From positions 1 to 39,422 of the forward strand of contig JAIXZY010000030.1 in NCBI GenBank assembly GCA_027489355.1: 39,422 nucleotides of DNA. Direction: 5' to 3'. The notes below the pieces were generated by a model that did no database searches, was not told where the DNA came from, and saw only the letters and a list, made by a program, of their open reading frames with translations. Numbering within the stretch: the stretch's first letter is position 1; each line of letters begins with the position of its first letter. Both the position numbers and the translations under genes were made by a program. Shown piece after piece: positions 25,709 to 33,806 of the stretch. Origin of the DNA: Paracoccaceae bacterium. Lineage in GTDB: Bacteria > Pseudomonadota > Alphaproteobacteria > Rhodobacterales > Rhodobacteraceae.

Positions 25709-25732
25709 ACGGGGGCCTTCGGGTCCCCGTTT
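25709..25732 (+). terminator. Intrinsic terminator of clpB
   Basis: ACGGGG-G-CC, a TTCG tetraloop, then GG-T-CCCCGT form a 9-bp stem with one wobble, ending in TTT. UUCG loops are unusually stable, so this is a credible terminator just past the palindromic repeat. Confidence 0.75.
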
Positions 25733-25884
25733 GCATCTAGGATATTCCGGTCCCTGCTTTCCTTCCTGCTGGCTGATCCGCGGGAAGTGACCGTCCGGCG
25801 GGGACCTGGTCAAGGTTCGGCGACAAGCAAAGTTTCCTGACGGGCCTCCGCTTGTGGGAAGTGCCATACCGTTTTGACTGCAAG

Positions 25885-27000
25885 TCAACCCGCGACCGGG
25901 TTCAGCCCCTTGTTGTAGGGATGCCAGTCCTGGATGTCGGGGTAGTGCTTCTTCCGCCAGGCCTTCACCCGGCGATTCATCATCCGCTTCCAGAGCGGCG
26001 GGATCATCGCGGCCATTGTCATCAGCGGATAGCCATAGGGAAGCTGCGGCGCCTCGCACCTTGGGTAGGTCTGGAGAAGGGGGAAGCGGCGGTCGGGCTT
26101 GAAGTGGTGGTCGGAATGGCGCTGAAGGTTGATCAGGAGCCAGTTCGACGCACGCTGGTCGGCGTTCCAGCTGTGCCGGGGCAGGACGTGTTCGTACTTG
26201 CCCTCGCCCAGGTGGCGGCGGGTCAGGCCGTAGTGTTCGATGTAGTTCACCAGCTCTAGCTGCCAGATCGCGGTGAAGGCCTGGACCAGGAAGAGACCGA
26301 GGCCGGTCCAGCCTCCAAGCAGGAAGGCCAGCGTCAGGAAGGCGAGTTGCAGCCCGGCATAGCGCCAGAAGGGGTTCTGACGGTGCCACCACGGCAAGCC
26401 CTGGCGCGCGAGCATCGCGGCCTCAGCCCGCCAGGCGGAGGGAGGGCACTGCCACAGGACGCGGGGGAAGAAGCGGTGGAAGCCCTCGTTGTAGCGGGCG
26501 GTGACGGGGTCCCTGGGCGTGCCGACGTGGATGTGGTGGACGCGCAGGTGTTCGGAGCGGAAGTGGGAGTAGAGGACGGAAGCAAGGAGGGCATCGGCGA
26601 GCCAGCGTTCGAGCCGGGATTTCTGATGCATGAGTTCATGGCTGTAGTTGATGCCGATGGTGCCCGACACGACGCCCATGCCGAAGAAGAGCCAGACCCT
26701 GGCGCCGGTGTCCAGGTGAGCGGCGCGGGGGACGTACCAGAGCATCAGCGCGAGGAGCGCGAACTGGATGGGCGGCCAGACCAAGGTGACGAGGCGATAG
26801 GCGGTGAGCCGGGCTTCGGGCGTCAGGGGGTCCGGGTTCGCGGTGTTGTGGCCGGTGATTGCATCGAGAAGCGTGAAGAGCCACCACGTCGACAGTGGCA
26901 GAAGCGCGATGGTCCAGCCGCCGTAGTACATCCCGACCAGCGCCAGCGGCGGAAGGCCGAGCGAAAGCCAGAACGGCAGGACGCGGGGAAGGCGGGTCAT
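25885..27000 (-). CDS. alkB: Alkane 1-monooxygenase (AlkB-type non-heme di-iron membrane hydroxylase)
   Basis: This 371-residue integral membrane enzyme hydroxylates the terminal carbon of medium-chain alkanes. All conserved histidine boxes are present: HELMHQ (HExMH), EHLRVHHIHV (EHxxxHH), NYIEHYG and LQRHSDHHF. Five or six hydrophobic helices surround them. The rubredoxin and rubredoxin reductase that normally supply electrons are not adjacent, so they must be elsewhere. The start at 27000 lacks a strong ribosome site; the frame stays open 26 more codons. It follows mutY on the same strand, 84 bases downstream, with no obvious functional link. Confidence 0.92.
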   Translation of the reverse strand: MTRLPRVLPFWLSLGLPPLALVGMYYGGWTIALLPLSTWWLFTLLDAITGHNTANPDPLTPEARLTAYRLVTLVWPPIQFALLALMLWYVPRAAHLDTGARVWLFFGMGVVSGTIGINYSHELMHQKSRLERWLADALLASVLYSHFRSEHLRVHHIHVGTPRDPVTARYNEGFHRFFPRVLWQCPPSAWRAEAAMLARQGLPWWHRQNPFWRYAGLQLAFLTLAFLLGGWTGLGLFLVQAFTAIWQLELVNYIEHYGLTRRHLGEGKYEHVLPRHSWNADQRASNWLLINLQRHSDHHFKPDRRFPLLQTYPRCEAPQLPYGYPLMTMAAMIPPLWKRMMNRRVKAWRKKHYPDIQDWHPYNKGLNPVAG

Positions 27001-27084
27001 CGGACGGACGGTCTCATTGGTGGGCTTCCGAGATCTGACTGCCTTGCCTGTCGGGCGGGAGTCAAAGGCTTCTCGCAAAGGATT

Positions 27085-28197
27085 TTATGCAGTGCCCGGT
27101 TTTTGGGCATCGGCTTCTAGGACCGGGCGCGCGAGGTCCCAGGCCTTGCGCATCACGGTGGGCAGATCGGCAGGACGAAAGCGGTCGCGGGGGATCAGGT
27201 CGCCTCGGCGCGGAGGGGCGTCGAGCCGGGCGGTGAGCACGGTGAGGATCAGGTGGAAATGGGTGAAGGTGTGGCGGACCTCGCCGATCTCGCGCCAGGC
27301 GGCATCGGCGGGGGCCGGGCCGCCCTGCCCGTCCCAGGCGTCGCCCGGGATGCCAAGCATGCCGCCGAGGAGGCCCTGTCCGGGCCGACGTTCGAGAAGG
27401 ATGGCGCCATCCCGGTGGCCAAGCCAGAGCCTGCCGCGACGGGTGGGCTTTTCGGGCTTCGGGGTCTTGCGGGGCAGCTCGGCCTGGACGCCCTCGGCGC
27501 GCGCTGCGCAGGCGTGGGACCAGGGGCAGATGCCGCAGGCGGGAGAGCGCGGGGTGCAGATCGTCGCGCCAAGGTCCATGATGGCCTGGGCGTAGTCTCC
27601 CGGCCGTGTCGCCGGGGTCAGGCGGGCGGCCAGCGCGGTCAGTTCGGGCTTGGCGGCGGGAAGCGGGGTTTCGACCCGGAAAAGGCGGGAGATCACGCGT
27701 TCCACGTTGCCGTCGACCACGGTGGCCGGTTCGTCGAAAGCAATGGCGGCGACGGCGCTGGCGGTATAGGGGCCGATGCCGGGGAGGGTCAGGAGGCCCG
27801 CGCGCCTGTCGGGGAACCGCGCGCCGTGGTCGGCCACCACGGCGCGGGCGCATTTCAGGAGGTTCCGGGCGCGGGCGTAATAGCCAAGGCCTGCCCATTC
27901 GCCCATCACCTGTGCATCTTCGGCGGCGGCCAGGTCGGACACCGTCGGCCAGCGGGCGGTAAAGCGGTGGAAGTAGTCCTTCACGGCGGCAACGGTCGTC
28001 TGTTGCAACATCACCTCGGACAGCCAGACGCGGTAGGGATCGGGGCGGATGCCAGCGGCGCGGTCCTGCGGCGACACGCGCCAAGGCATGACCCTTGCGT
28101 GGCGGTCGTACCAGGCAAGGAGCTGGGCGGAGAGGGAGTCGGGGTCCTGCATCTGGGCGAAGATAGCGGTCGTGCGGTCAGAGGCCAGAGGGGACAT
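27085..28197 (-). CDS. mutY: MutY, adenine DNA glycosylase
   Basis: This 370-residue base-excision repair enzyme removes adenine mispaired with 8-oxoguanine. The order is: EVMLQQTTV in the six-helix barrel with the catalytic glutamate, MGEWAGLGYYARARNL, then the helix-hairpin-helix LPGIGPYTASAVAAIAF followed by the catalytic aspartate in VVDGNVERV. The [4Fe-4S] cysteines lie in CTPRSPACGICPWSHAC (C-x6-C-x2-C-x5-C). The C-terminal Nudix-like 8-oxoG recognition domain includes LLGGMLGIPGDAW and HTFTHFHL. Another ATG at 28152 would shorten it by 15 residues; neither has a clear ribosome site. It is divergent from the decayed gene and dciA-like gene. Confidence 0.95.
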   Translation of the reverse strand: MSPLASDRTTAIFAQMQDPDSLSAQLLAWYDRHARVMPWRVSPQDRAAGIRPDPYRVWLSEVMLQQTTVAAVKDYFHRFTARWPTVSDLAAAEDAQVMGEWAGLGYYARARNLLKCARAVVADHGARFPDRRAGLLTLPGIGPYTASAVAAIAFDEPATVVDGNVERVISRLFRVETPLPAAKPELTALAARLTPATRPGDYAQAIMDLGATICTPRSPACGICPWSHACAARAEGVQAELPRKTPKPEKPTRRGRLWLGHRDGAILLERRPGQGLLGGMLGIPGDAWDGQGGPAPADAAWREIGEVRHTFTHFHLILTVLTARLDAPPRRGDLIPRDRFRPADLPTVMRKAWDLARPVLEADAQKPGTA

Positions 28198-28292
28198 GCG
28201 CGGGTTCCGCCTGCGGATTCTGCCGGGCGGCGCGGATATGCCATGCAGGCCGAGCCAGCGGACCGCCCGAAGCCGGGAGAAGAGACAGGAGC

Positions 28293-28730
28293 ATTGTCCA
28301 ACGCATCGACCGTCTGGAGCAGTTCGAGGCGTTGAAGCAGTTGAAGTATCGCTACTGCGCGGCGGTGGATGCGAACTACGGCGCCGCGGCGATTGCCGCG
28401 ATGTTCACGGAGGATGGTGTCTGGGACGGGGCCGACCCGGGTGATCTGGCGGGCGCGCAGCGATCCGTGAGGGATTCCAGAAGCCGAACGCGATGGTGCG
28501 GTGGACGACCCATACCGTGCTTAACCCGATCATCGAGATCGATGTGGATGCGGCGCGCTCCCAGTGGGACATGTGGCCGAGTATCCTGACCGACGGGCAA
28601 GAGCTGTCAGTGCGGCACCCACAGCGACCGCTGTCGCCGGGTGAACGGGGAGCGGCTGTTCGAAGTGATGCAAGTCCGTCTGCACAGGCTGCCGCAACGG
28701 ATTTGGGCGGAGCGGTGGGCGGATCGCCCA
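28293..28730 (+). pseudogene. Frameshifted NTF2/SnoaL-like protein
   Basis: Three consecutive frames each encode part of one NTF2-like fold. The first reads RIDRLEQFEALKQLKYRYC, then AAMFTEDGVWDGADPGDL (to about 28450). The second reads AIREGFQKPNAMVRW, then THTVLNPIIEIDVDA and SQWDMW, to LTDGQELSV (to about 28615). The third reads GTHSDRCRRVNGERLFEVMQV (to about 28680). This order matches SnoaL-like proteins, so two indels have broken the gene. AGGAG at 28287 precedes it, but no good start codon is in frame. A partial copy of the palindrome family sits at its 3' end. Sequencing error is the alternative, though two shifts and a missing start favour real decay. Confidence 0.75.
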
Positions 28731-28732
28731 CC
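28714..28732. repeat. GGGTGGGC palindrome family, copy C (partly decayed)
   Basis: GGTGGGCG and CGCCCACC flank a GAT centre and are followed by CTACG, the right arm typical of the family. The left arm's TAGG is lost. It lies at the 3' end of the decayed NTF2-like gene. Confidence 0.65.
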
Positions 28733-28900
28733 CTACGCCCCGCGCGCCCCGCAGGACCGGCGGGCGGGCGGGCGGAAGGGCGGCCGCGAAAATGTTTCCG
28801 ATCCCCGGATTTCCATAACGGATTCTTTATTCCCTCCCGTTCCCTGCCCACTGGCACGGCTGCCTCCTTGCGATAGTATGCCCCGAAGGAACCGGAGCAG

Positions 28901-29449
28901 ATGAGCCGCAAACCCCTTTCCTCTCCCTCTGCCGAACATCGCATGCGCGGGTTCGAGCCGGCCTTCGGGCTGATGAAGGACGCCGTCCGCACAGCGGGCG
29001 AAGCGCGGGGGTTCGCGGTCGCGCGGCTTCTGACCCATTGGGCCGAGGTCGCTGGCGAGGAGATGGCGCGCAAGACCCGGCCCGTGAAGATCGGCTATGG
29101 CAAGGGGGGCATGGGCGCGACGCTAACGCTGCTGGTCAAGGCCGCAGAGGCGCCGATGGTGCAGATGGCGCTGCCGGTCCTGAAGGAGCGGGTCAATGCC
29201 GTCTACGGCTACAACGCCATCAGTCATATCCACCTGACCCAGACTGCGGCCACCGGCTTTGCCGAGGGCCAGGCCGAGTTCACCGCGGCCCCGAAGGCAC
29301 CGAAGGCCCCGGACCCGGTGGTACGCGAGAAGGCGCAGGCAGTTGCGGGGGCGGTGACGGACCCCGGATTGCGGGCTGCGCTTGAACAGCTTGCGGAAAA
29401 CATCTTAACTCGCCCGCTATCCGACACGCGGGATGCAAAAGGACGCTGA
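28901..29449 (+). CDS. DUF721/DciA-family protein
   Basis: This 182-residue protein has the DUF721 core: FGLMKDAVRTAGEARGFAVA, then LLTHWAEVAGEEMARKTRPVKI, a glycine-rich turn, and TLTLLVKAAEAPMVQM. Relatives include DciA, which loads the replicative helicase DnaB in bacteria without DnaC. That role is plausible but untested for this branch. The C-terminal third is a low-complexity alanine/proline linker and a helix (LRAALEQLAENIL). It starts at the ATG behind GGAACCGGAG and is followed 3 bases after its stop by the DsbA-like gene, so the two are probably one operon. Confidence 0.82.
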   Translation: MSRKPLSSPSAEHRMRGFEPAFGLMKDAVRTAGEARGFAVARLLTHWAEVAGEEMARKTRPVKIGYGKGGMGATLTLLVKAAEAPMVQMALPVLKERVNAVYGYNAISHIHLTQTAATGFAEGQAEFTAAPKAPKAPDPVVREKAQAVAGAVTDPGLRAALEQLAENILTRPLSDTRDAKGR

Positions 29450-29452
29450 CCC

Positions 29453-30082
29453 ATGATGAAACTGAACCGCCGGGCGATGATCGCCCTTGCCGCCGCGGCG
29501 ACTGCGGCGATGACACCGGCACTGGCCCAGGAGGCTACCACCGAGGCCGCCGCTCCGGCGGTGAAGGACTTCTCGCTTGGCTCGGCCGATGCCAAGGTGA
29601 AGCTGGTGGAATATGCCAGCTTCACCTGCCCGCACTGCGCCAACTTCCATGCCACGGTCTTTCCGCAACTGAAGAAGGACTACATCGACACCGGCAAGGT
29701 GCAGTTCACCCTGCGCGAGGTCTACTTTGACCGCTACGGGTTGTGGGCCGCGCTGATTGCCCGCTGTGGCGGCGACATGAAGTATTTCGGCATCCATGAC
29801 ATGCTGTTCGACAAGCAGCAGGAATGGGCGGGATCTGACAATCCGCAACAGGTGGTCGAGAACCTGAAGACCATCGGCCGCTCGGCCGGTCTGGAAGATG
29901 CGGCGATGGATGCCTGCCTGAACGACCAGGCCAATGCCGAGGCGCTGATCAAGCAGTTCCAGACCAACTTCGAGGCGGACGGGGTCGAGGGGACCCCCAC
30001 GCTGTTCGTCAACGGGACCAAGCACGGCAACATGTCCTATGAGGATCTGAAGGCCATCCTTGACGCCGAGCTGGCGAAGTAA
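29453..30082 (+). CDS. DsbA-family periplasmic thiol-disulfide oxidoreductase
   Basis: This 209-residue exported thioredoxin-fold protein has a signal peptide (cleavage near ALAQ25), a short alanine-rich linker, and the active site FTCPHCANFH (CPHC, as in DsbA) near residue 60. The cis-proline loop is GVEGTPTLFVNG near residue 180. Extra cysteines occur in IARCGG and DACLND. It resembles the DsbA/BdbD-like group common in alphaproteobacteria, where it introduces or shuffles disulfides. Two adjacent ATGs (29453, 29456) are possible starts. Its TAA overlaps the ATG of the CoA-transferase gene by one base (TAATG). Confidence 0.9.
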   Translation: MMKLNRRAMIALAAAATAAMTPALAQEATTEAAAPAVKDFSLGSADAKVKLVEYASFTCPHCANFHATVFPQLKKDYIDTGKVQFTLREVYFDRYGLWAALIARCGGDMKYFGIHDMLFDKQQEWAGSDNPQQVVENLKTIGRSAGLEDAAMDACLNDQANAEALIKQFQTNFEADGVEGTPTLFVNGTKHGNMSYEDLKAILDAELAK

Positions 30083-31215
30083 TGTCCGCTCCGCTTGAGG
30101 GGGTCCGCGTCATCGAGCTGGCGCGGATCCTGGCTGGACCCTGGGCCGGGCAGACCCTGGCCGACCTGGGTGCCGACGTGATCAAGGTCGAGGCGCCCGA
30201 GGGCGACGATACGCGGCGCTGGGGGCCTCCGTTCATCGAGGCGGGGGGAGAGAAGACCGCCGCCTATTTTCATTCGGCGAACCGGGGGAAGCGGTCCATC
30301 ACCTGCGATTTTCGCACGGCGGAGGGACAGGAGATCGTGCGTCGGCTGGTGGCGGATGCCGATGTGGTGATCGAGAACTTCAAGGTGGGCGGGCTGGCCA
30401 AGTACGGGCTGGACTGGGAGTCCTTGCGGAAGGTGAACCCGCGGCTGATCTATTGCAGCATCACCGGCTTCGGGCAGGACGGGCCTTACGCGCACCGGGC
30501 GGGGTATGACTTCATCATCCAGGGCATGTCGGGTCTGATGTCGGTGACGGGTGCCCCGGACGGGCAGCCGCAGAAGGTGGGCGTGGCGGTGACGGACATC
30601 TTCACCGGGGTCTATGCTGCCACGGCGATCCTGGCGGCGCTGGTGCAACGCGGGCGGACCGGGGAAGGCCAGCAGATCGACATGGCGCTCTTGGACGTGG
30701 CGACCAGCATCATGGCGAACCAGGCGATGAATTACCTGGCGTCGGGGAAGGCTCCCGGCCTGATGGGGAACGCGCATCCGAACCTGGCCCCCTATGCGGT
30801 CTTCGACTGCAAGGACGGCTGGCTGATCCTGGCGACAGGGAATGACGCGCAGTACCAGCGGCTGTGCAAGATCCTGGGGCTGGACGCGATGGCGGCGGAC
30901 CCGAAGTTCCTGACCAACGCCGACCGGATTGCCAATCGGGCGGAGATGACTGACCGGATCACGGCGGCGACGAAGACCTGGGCCAAGGTTGACCTGCTGG
31001 CGGCCTGCGAGGCCGAGGGGGTTCCGGCGGGGCCGATCAACGATCTGGCCGAGGTCTTTGCCGACCCGCAGGTCGTGGCGCGGGGGATGCAGATCGCTCC
31101 GGAAGGGATGAAAGGCGTGCGCAGCCCGATGAGCTTCTCGGGTGCCGAGCTGGCGCTGGACCGGCCTGCACCACGGCTGGGCCAGCACCAGGATGAGGTG
31201 CTGGGGACAGGCTAG
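30082..31215 (+). CDS. CaiB/BaiF (class III) CoA-transferase
   Basis: This 377-residue enzyme moves CoA between carboxylic acids through aspartyl-CoA intermediates. The family blocks are GVRVIELARILAGPWAGQTLADLGADVIKVE at the N-terminus, RGKRSITCDF, VVIENFKVGGLAKYGLD, and GFGQDGPYAHRAGYDFIIQG. The catalytic aspartate is in GEGQQIDMALLDV near residue 195. The small domain ends with GVPAGPINDLAEVF and DPQV. The acyl substrate cannot be told; formyl-, succinyl- and carnitine-type enzymes share these motifs. It is translationally coupled to the DsbA-like gene and converges with lpxK, only four bases apart. Confidence 0.92.
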   Translation: MSAPLEGVRVIELARILAGPWAGQTLADLGADVIKVEAPEGDDTRRWGPPFIEAGGEKTAAYFHSANRGKRSITCDFRTAEGQEIVRRLVADADVVIENFKVGGLAKYGLDWESLRKVNPRLIYCSITGFGQDGPYAHRAGYDFIIQGMSGLMSVTGAPDGQPQKVGVAVTDIFTGVYAATAILAALVQRGRTGEGQQIDMALLDVATSIMANQAMNYLASGKAPGLMGNAHPNLAPYAVFDCKDGWLILATGNDAQYQRLCKILGLDAMAADPKFLTNADRIANRAEMTDRITAATKTWAKVDLLAACEAEGVPAGPINDLAEVFADPQVVARGMQIAPEGMKGVRSPMSFSGAELALDRPAPRLGQHQDEVLGTG

Positions 31216-31219
31216 CGCG

Positions 31220-32206
31220 CTAGATGCCCAGCCGGTCGAGCCGGGCGTCGAGTGGCGACCAGTCCTCGATCCGCAGCCGCACCACCAGCGTCAGGACCTT
31301 CGGCCGCCACTGCGGCGGCAGGCGGGCTGCGTCCTTCTCGGTCGTGACCAGCTGCGCGCCTGCGGCGGCCGCTTCCGCCTCTAGCCGTCTCAGCAGCGTT
31401 TCCGACAGCATCTCGTGATCGGCCAGCGCCTCGCCCCGGAGGACTTCGGCCCCCTCGGCGCGAAGGGTGGCGAAGAAGCGGGACGGGTCGGCGATCCCGG
31501 CAAACGCGAGCACGCGCTCACCTTTCCAATCCATGCCCATCTGGAGCGGCGCGAGGTGGCCGCGCAGGCGCGGCACGGCCGGGGCGCCCCAGGTCGCGTC
31601 GAACCGGGCCTGGGCCGCCGCGTCGCCGATGGTCAGCACCAGGTCGGCGCGGGCCAGCCCGGTGGAAACGGTTTCGCGGAGGGGACCCGCAGGGATGCAG
31701 CGGCCGTTGCCGAAGCCACGGGCGGCGTCGACGACGATCAGGGAGAGCGAGGGCTTCACCGCCGGGTTCTGGAACCCGTCGTCCATGAGGATCACTTCGG
31801 CCCCCGCCGCCTCGGCGGCGCGGACCCCGGCGGCGCGGTCGCGGGCGACCCAGACCGGGGCGAAGGCCGACAGAAGCCGCGGCTCGTCGCCAACCTCCTC
31901 GGTGCGGTGGCGGGTGTCCTCGACCCGGACGGGACCCGCAAGCGACCCGCCGTAGCCGCGGCTGACCACATGCACGCTGCGCTTGCGGGCAGAGAGACGT
32001 TCGATCAGCGCGATGACGGTGGGCGTCTTTCCGGCGCCGCCGGCGGTCAGGTTGCCGACGCAGATGACCGGGACGCGCGGGGTGTAACCGGACTGGCGCA
32101 ACCTGCGGGCGGTGCCAGAGGCATAAAGCCAGCCCAGCGGCGCAAGCAGCCTTGGAAGTACGCCGGGATGGTCGGGAGAGCGCCACCAGAACCCCGGCGC
32201 GCGCAT
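31220..32206 (-). CDS. lpxK: Tetraacyldisaccharide 4'-kinase
   Basis: This 328-residue membrane-associated kinase phosphorylates the 4' position of the lipid A disaccharide. An N-terminal membrane-interacting stretch (LPRLLAPLGWLYA) precedes the Walker A loop GNLTAGGAGKTP (about 51-62). VVSRGYGG, DEPRLL and the DDGFQNP motif (Walker-B-like) follow in the usual order, and VTTEKDAARL is near the C-terminus. The ATG overlaps the waaA stop by one base (TGATG). The waaA-lpxK order is a well-known alphaproteobacterial arrangement for finishing Kdo-lipid A. Confidence 0.95.
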   Translation of the reverse strand: MRAPGFWWRSPDHPGVLPRLLAPLGWLYASGTARRLRQSGYTPRVPVICVGNLTAGGAGKTPTVIALIERLSARKRSVHVVSRGYGGSLAGPVRVEDTRHRTEEVGDEPRLLSAFAPVWVARDRAAGVRAAEAAGAEVILMDDGFQNPAVKPSLSLIVVDAARGFGNGRCIPAGPLRETVSTGLARADLVLTIGDAAAQARFDATWGAPAVPRLRGHLAPLQMGMDWKGERVLAFAGIADPSRFFATLRAEGAEVLRGEALADHEMLSETLLRRLEAEAAAAGAQLVTTEKDAARLPPQWRPKVLTLVVRLRIEDWSPLDARLDRLGI

Positions 32207-33399
32207 CAGTCTTCTCCGTCCATGATCGCGCGCACGCGGTGCAGCACAAGCTCTGTCGCCTCGGCCCCTTCGCTGGCCACGGACCAGGCGGCCTGCGCCA
32301 GCCGCGCCGCCCGGTCGGGCGCAAGGAGATCCCCCAGCGCATCGCCAAGCCCTTGCGCCGATGCCACAGCCCGCGTCGCCCTTGCGGCGCCGAGACGGCC
32401 GAAGACCGGACCGCACTGGCCCATGCGCGGACCGTGGAGGATGGCCGAGCCGAGCGCCGCCGCCTCCATCGGGTTGCGGGTCGGCCCCTTGCCGAACAGC
32501 GACCCCCCAAGGAAGGTCACCGGAGCGAGGCGATACCAGAGGCCATACTCGGCCGGGTTGTCGACGATAAAGACCTCGATGTCCGGCTCGGGCTCTTCGT
32601 CCAGCGCGCGCTGAGCGACCGCCCAACCGGCCTCTTCGATCTGCCGGACCAGCGGCGCGGCGCGCGACGGTTCCTTGGGGATCAGGATCATCAAGAGCCG
32701 GTGCGAATGCTGCAGGGCCATGCGATGCGCCTGGAGGATCGCCTCTTCCTCGGCTTCCGTGATCCCGGCGGCGAACCAGACCGGCCGTGCCGCGAGAAGC
32801 CTGGCCAGCGCCGCACGCTCGGCCTCGACCGCAGGAAGGACGACGCTGTCCTCCTCCATCCGGCCGGTGACCGCCACCGCCGACAACGCCGCACCGCCCT
32901 TGCGGAAGGCCCGGGCCGCAGCTTCGTCCACCGCGAAGATCCCCCGGAACCGCGCCAGCGCCGAGCGCATCAAGCCGGGATACCAGCCGTCACGTTCGCG
33001 CAGGAAGGCGGGGGCCTTGCCATTGACGACAAGCATCGGGATCTGTCGCTCTGCGGCCTCGTGCATCACGGCGGGACGCAGCTGACCGCCCCCGAACAGC
33101 GCGACTTCGGGTTGCCAGTGGTCAAGGAAGGCGCGTGCCTCGGCCGGGCTGTCGTTGGGCGGCGGCTGCACCAGGACACCCGGCGGGGCAGCGACGTCGC
33201 CGGGCGCGGTCAGCAGGACGGGCAGGCCGTCCTCGGCCGCAAGCCGACGGGCCAGGGCCTGCATCGGGCTGACCAGAGCATCGTCCGGTGCGTGAACCCA
33301 GACCAGACGTCCCACCGGACGCGGCGGCCGCGCCGGTCCTTCGGCCTGCTCGCGCCGCTGGCCCAGGTTGTAAAGCGTCAGACCCAGCGAGGCGGCCAT
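32206..33399 (-). CDS. waaA: 3-deoxy-D-manno-octulosonic acid (Kdo) transferase
   Basis: This 397-residue inner-membrane glycosyltransferase adds Kdo to lipid IVA. It is a GT-B fold enzyme. VWVHAPDDALVSPMQALA replaces the usual HaaSvGE start of the family, and EVALFGGGQLRPAVM contains the family's conserved acidic region in changed form. GSLFGKGPTRNPMEAAALG is the sugar-nucleotide-binding GGS/NPLE-like motif near residue 310. The divergence at the catalytic-glutamate motif (HAPDDA) is worth noting and could mean altered activity or a rhodobacterial variant. It is coupled to lpxK and lies 3 bases after DUF4170. Confidence 0.88.
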   Translation of the reverse strand: MAASLGLTLYNLGQRREQAEGPARPPRPVGRLVWVHAPDDALVSPMQALARRLAAEDGLPVLLTAPGDVAAPPGVLVQPPPNDSPAEARAFLDHWQPEVALFGGGQLRPAVMHEAAERQIPMLVVNGKAPAFLRERDGWYPGLMRSALARFRGIFAVDEAAARAFRKGGAALSAVAVTGRMEEDSVVLPAVEAERAALARLLAARPVWFAAGITEAEEEAILQAHRMALQHSHRLLMILIPKEPSRAAPLVRQIEEAGWAVAQRALDEEPEPDIEVFIVDNPAEYGLWYRLAPVTFLGGSLFGKGPTRNPMEAAALGSAILHGPRMGQCGPVFGRLGAARATRAVASAQGLGDALGDLLAPDRAARLAQAAWSVASEGAEATELVLHRVRAIMDGED

Positions 33400-33402
33400 G
33401 AA

Positions 33403-33648
33403 TCAGTCGCCCAGCTCCTCGGTGGCCGAGCCCGCCGCCGCCTCGTCCCGCAGCCGGTGCAGATGGGCAATGAAATAGCGCATGTGGGCATTGTCCACGG
33501 TGCGCTGTGCCTCGGCCTTCCAGGCGGCGAAGGCGGCGGCGTAGTTCGGGAACATCCCGACGATGTGGATCTGGCTGACGTCGCGGAAGACGTTCTTCTG
33601 CGGGTCCACCAGCTCGCCTCCGAAGACGAGGTGCAGGCGTTGGGTCAT
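33403..33648 (-). CDS. DUF4170 small protein
   Basis: This 81-residue soluble protein matches DUF4170: RLHLVFGGELVDPQKNVF, then IHIVGMFPNYAAAFAAWKAEAQRTVD, and a MRYFIAHLHRL ending. The family is usually encoded just before waaA in alphaproteobacteria; its function is unknown. The spacing of 3 bases to waaA supports one transcript for DUF4170, waaA and lpxK. Confidence 0.93.
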   Translation of the reverse strand: MTQRLHLVFGGELVDPQKNVFRDVSQIHIVGMFPNYAAAFAAWKAEAQRTVDNAHMRYFIAHLHRLRDEAAAGSATEELGD

Positions 33649-33806
33649 GGTCGGCTCCGTTCGATGGGATTGCGCGCGACCCTATCCGCTTCGTCCGTCA
33701 GGGGGAAGATGGCGGCGGTCAGGGCCTGAGGACTTGCGTTGCGGGGCGTGAAGGGCAACATTGGGAACGGCGTGGGACGCGCCGCAATTTGAGAGGGGGT
33801 TTTTCC

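Noticed and set aside
22319-26392. A 1357-codon open frame on the minus strand
   Set aside because: It is antisense to clpB, with Arg/Gln/His-rich sequence typical of a GC-rich shadow frame. Only its last 146 codons look like a protein.
31212-31223. Perfect 12-bp palindrome CTAGCGCGCTAG between CaiB and lpxK
   Set aside because: It arises from two convergent TAG stop codons with CGCG between them; most likely coincidence.
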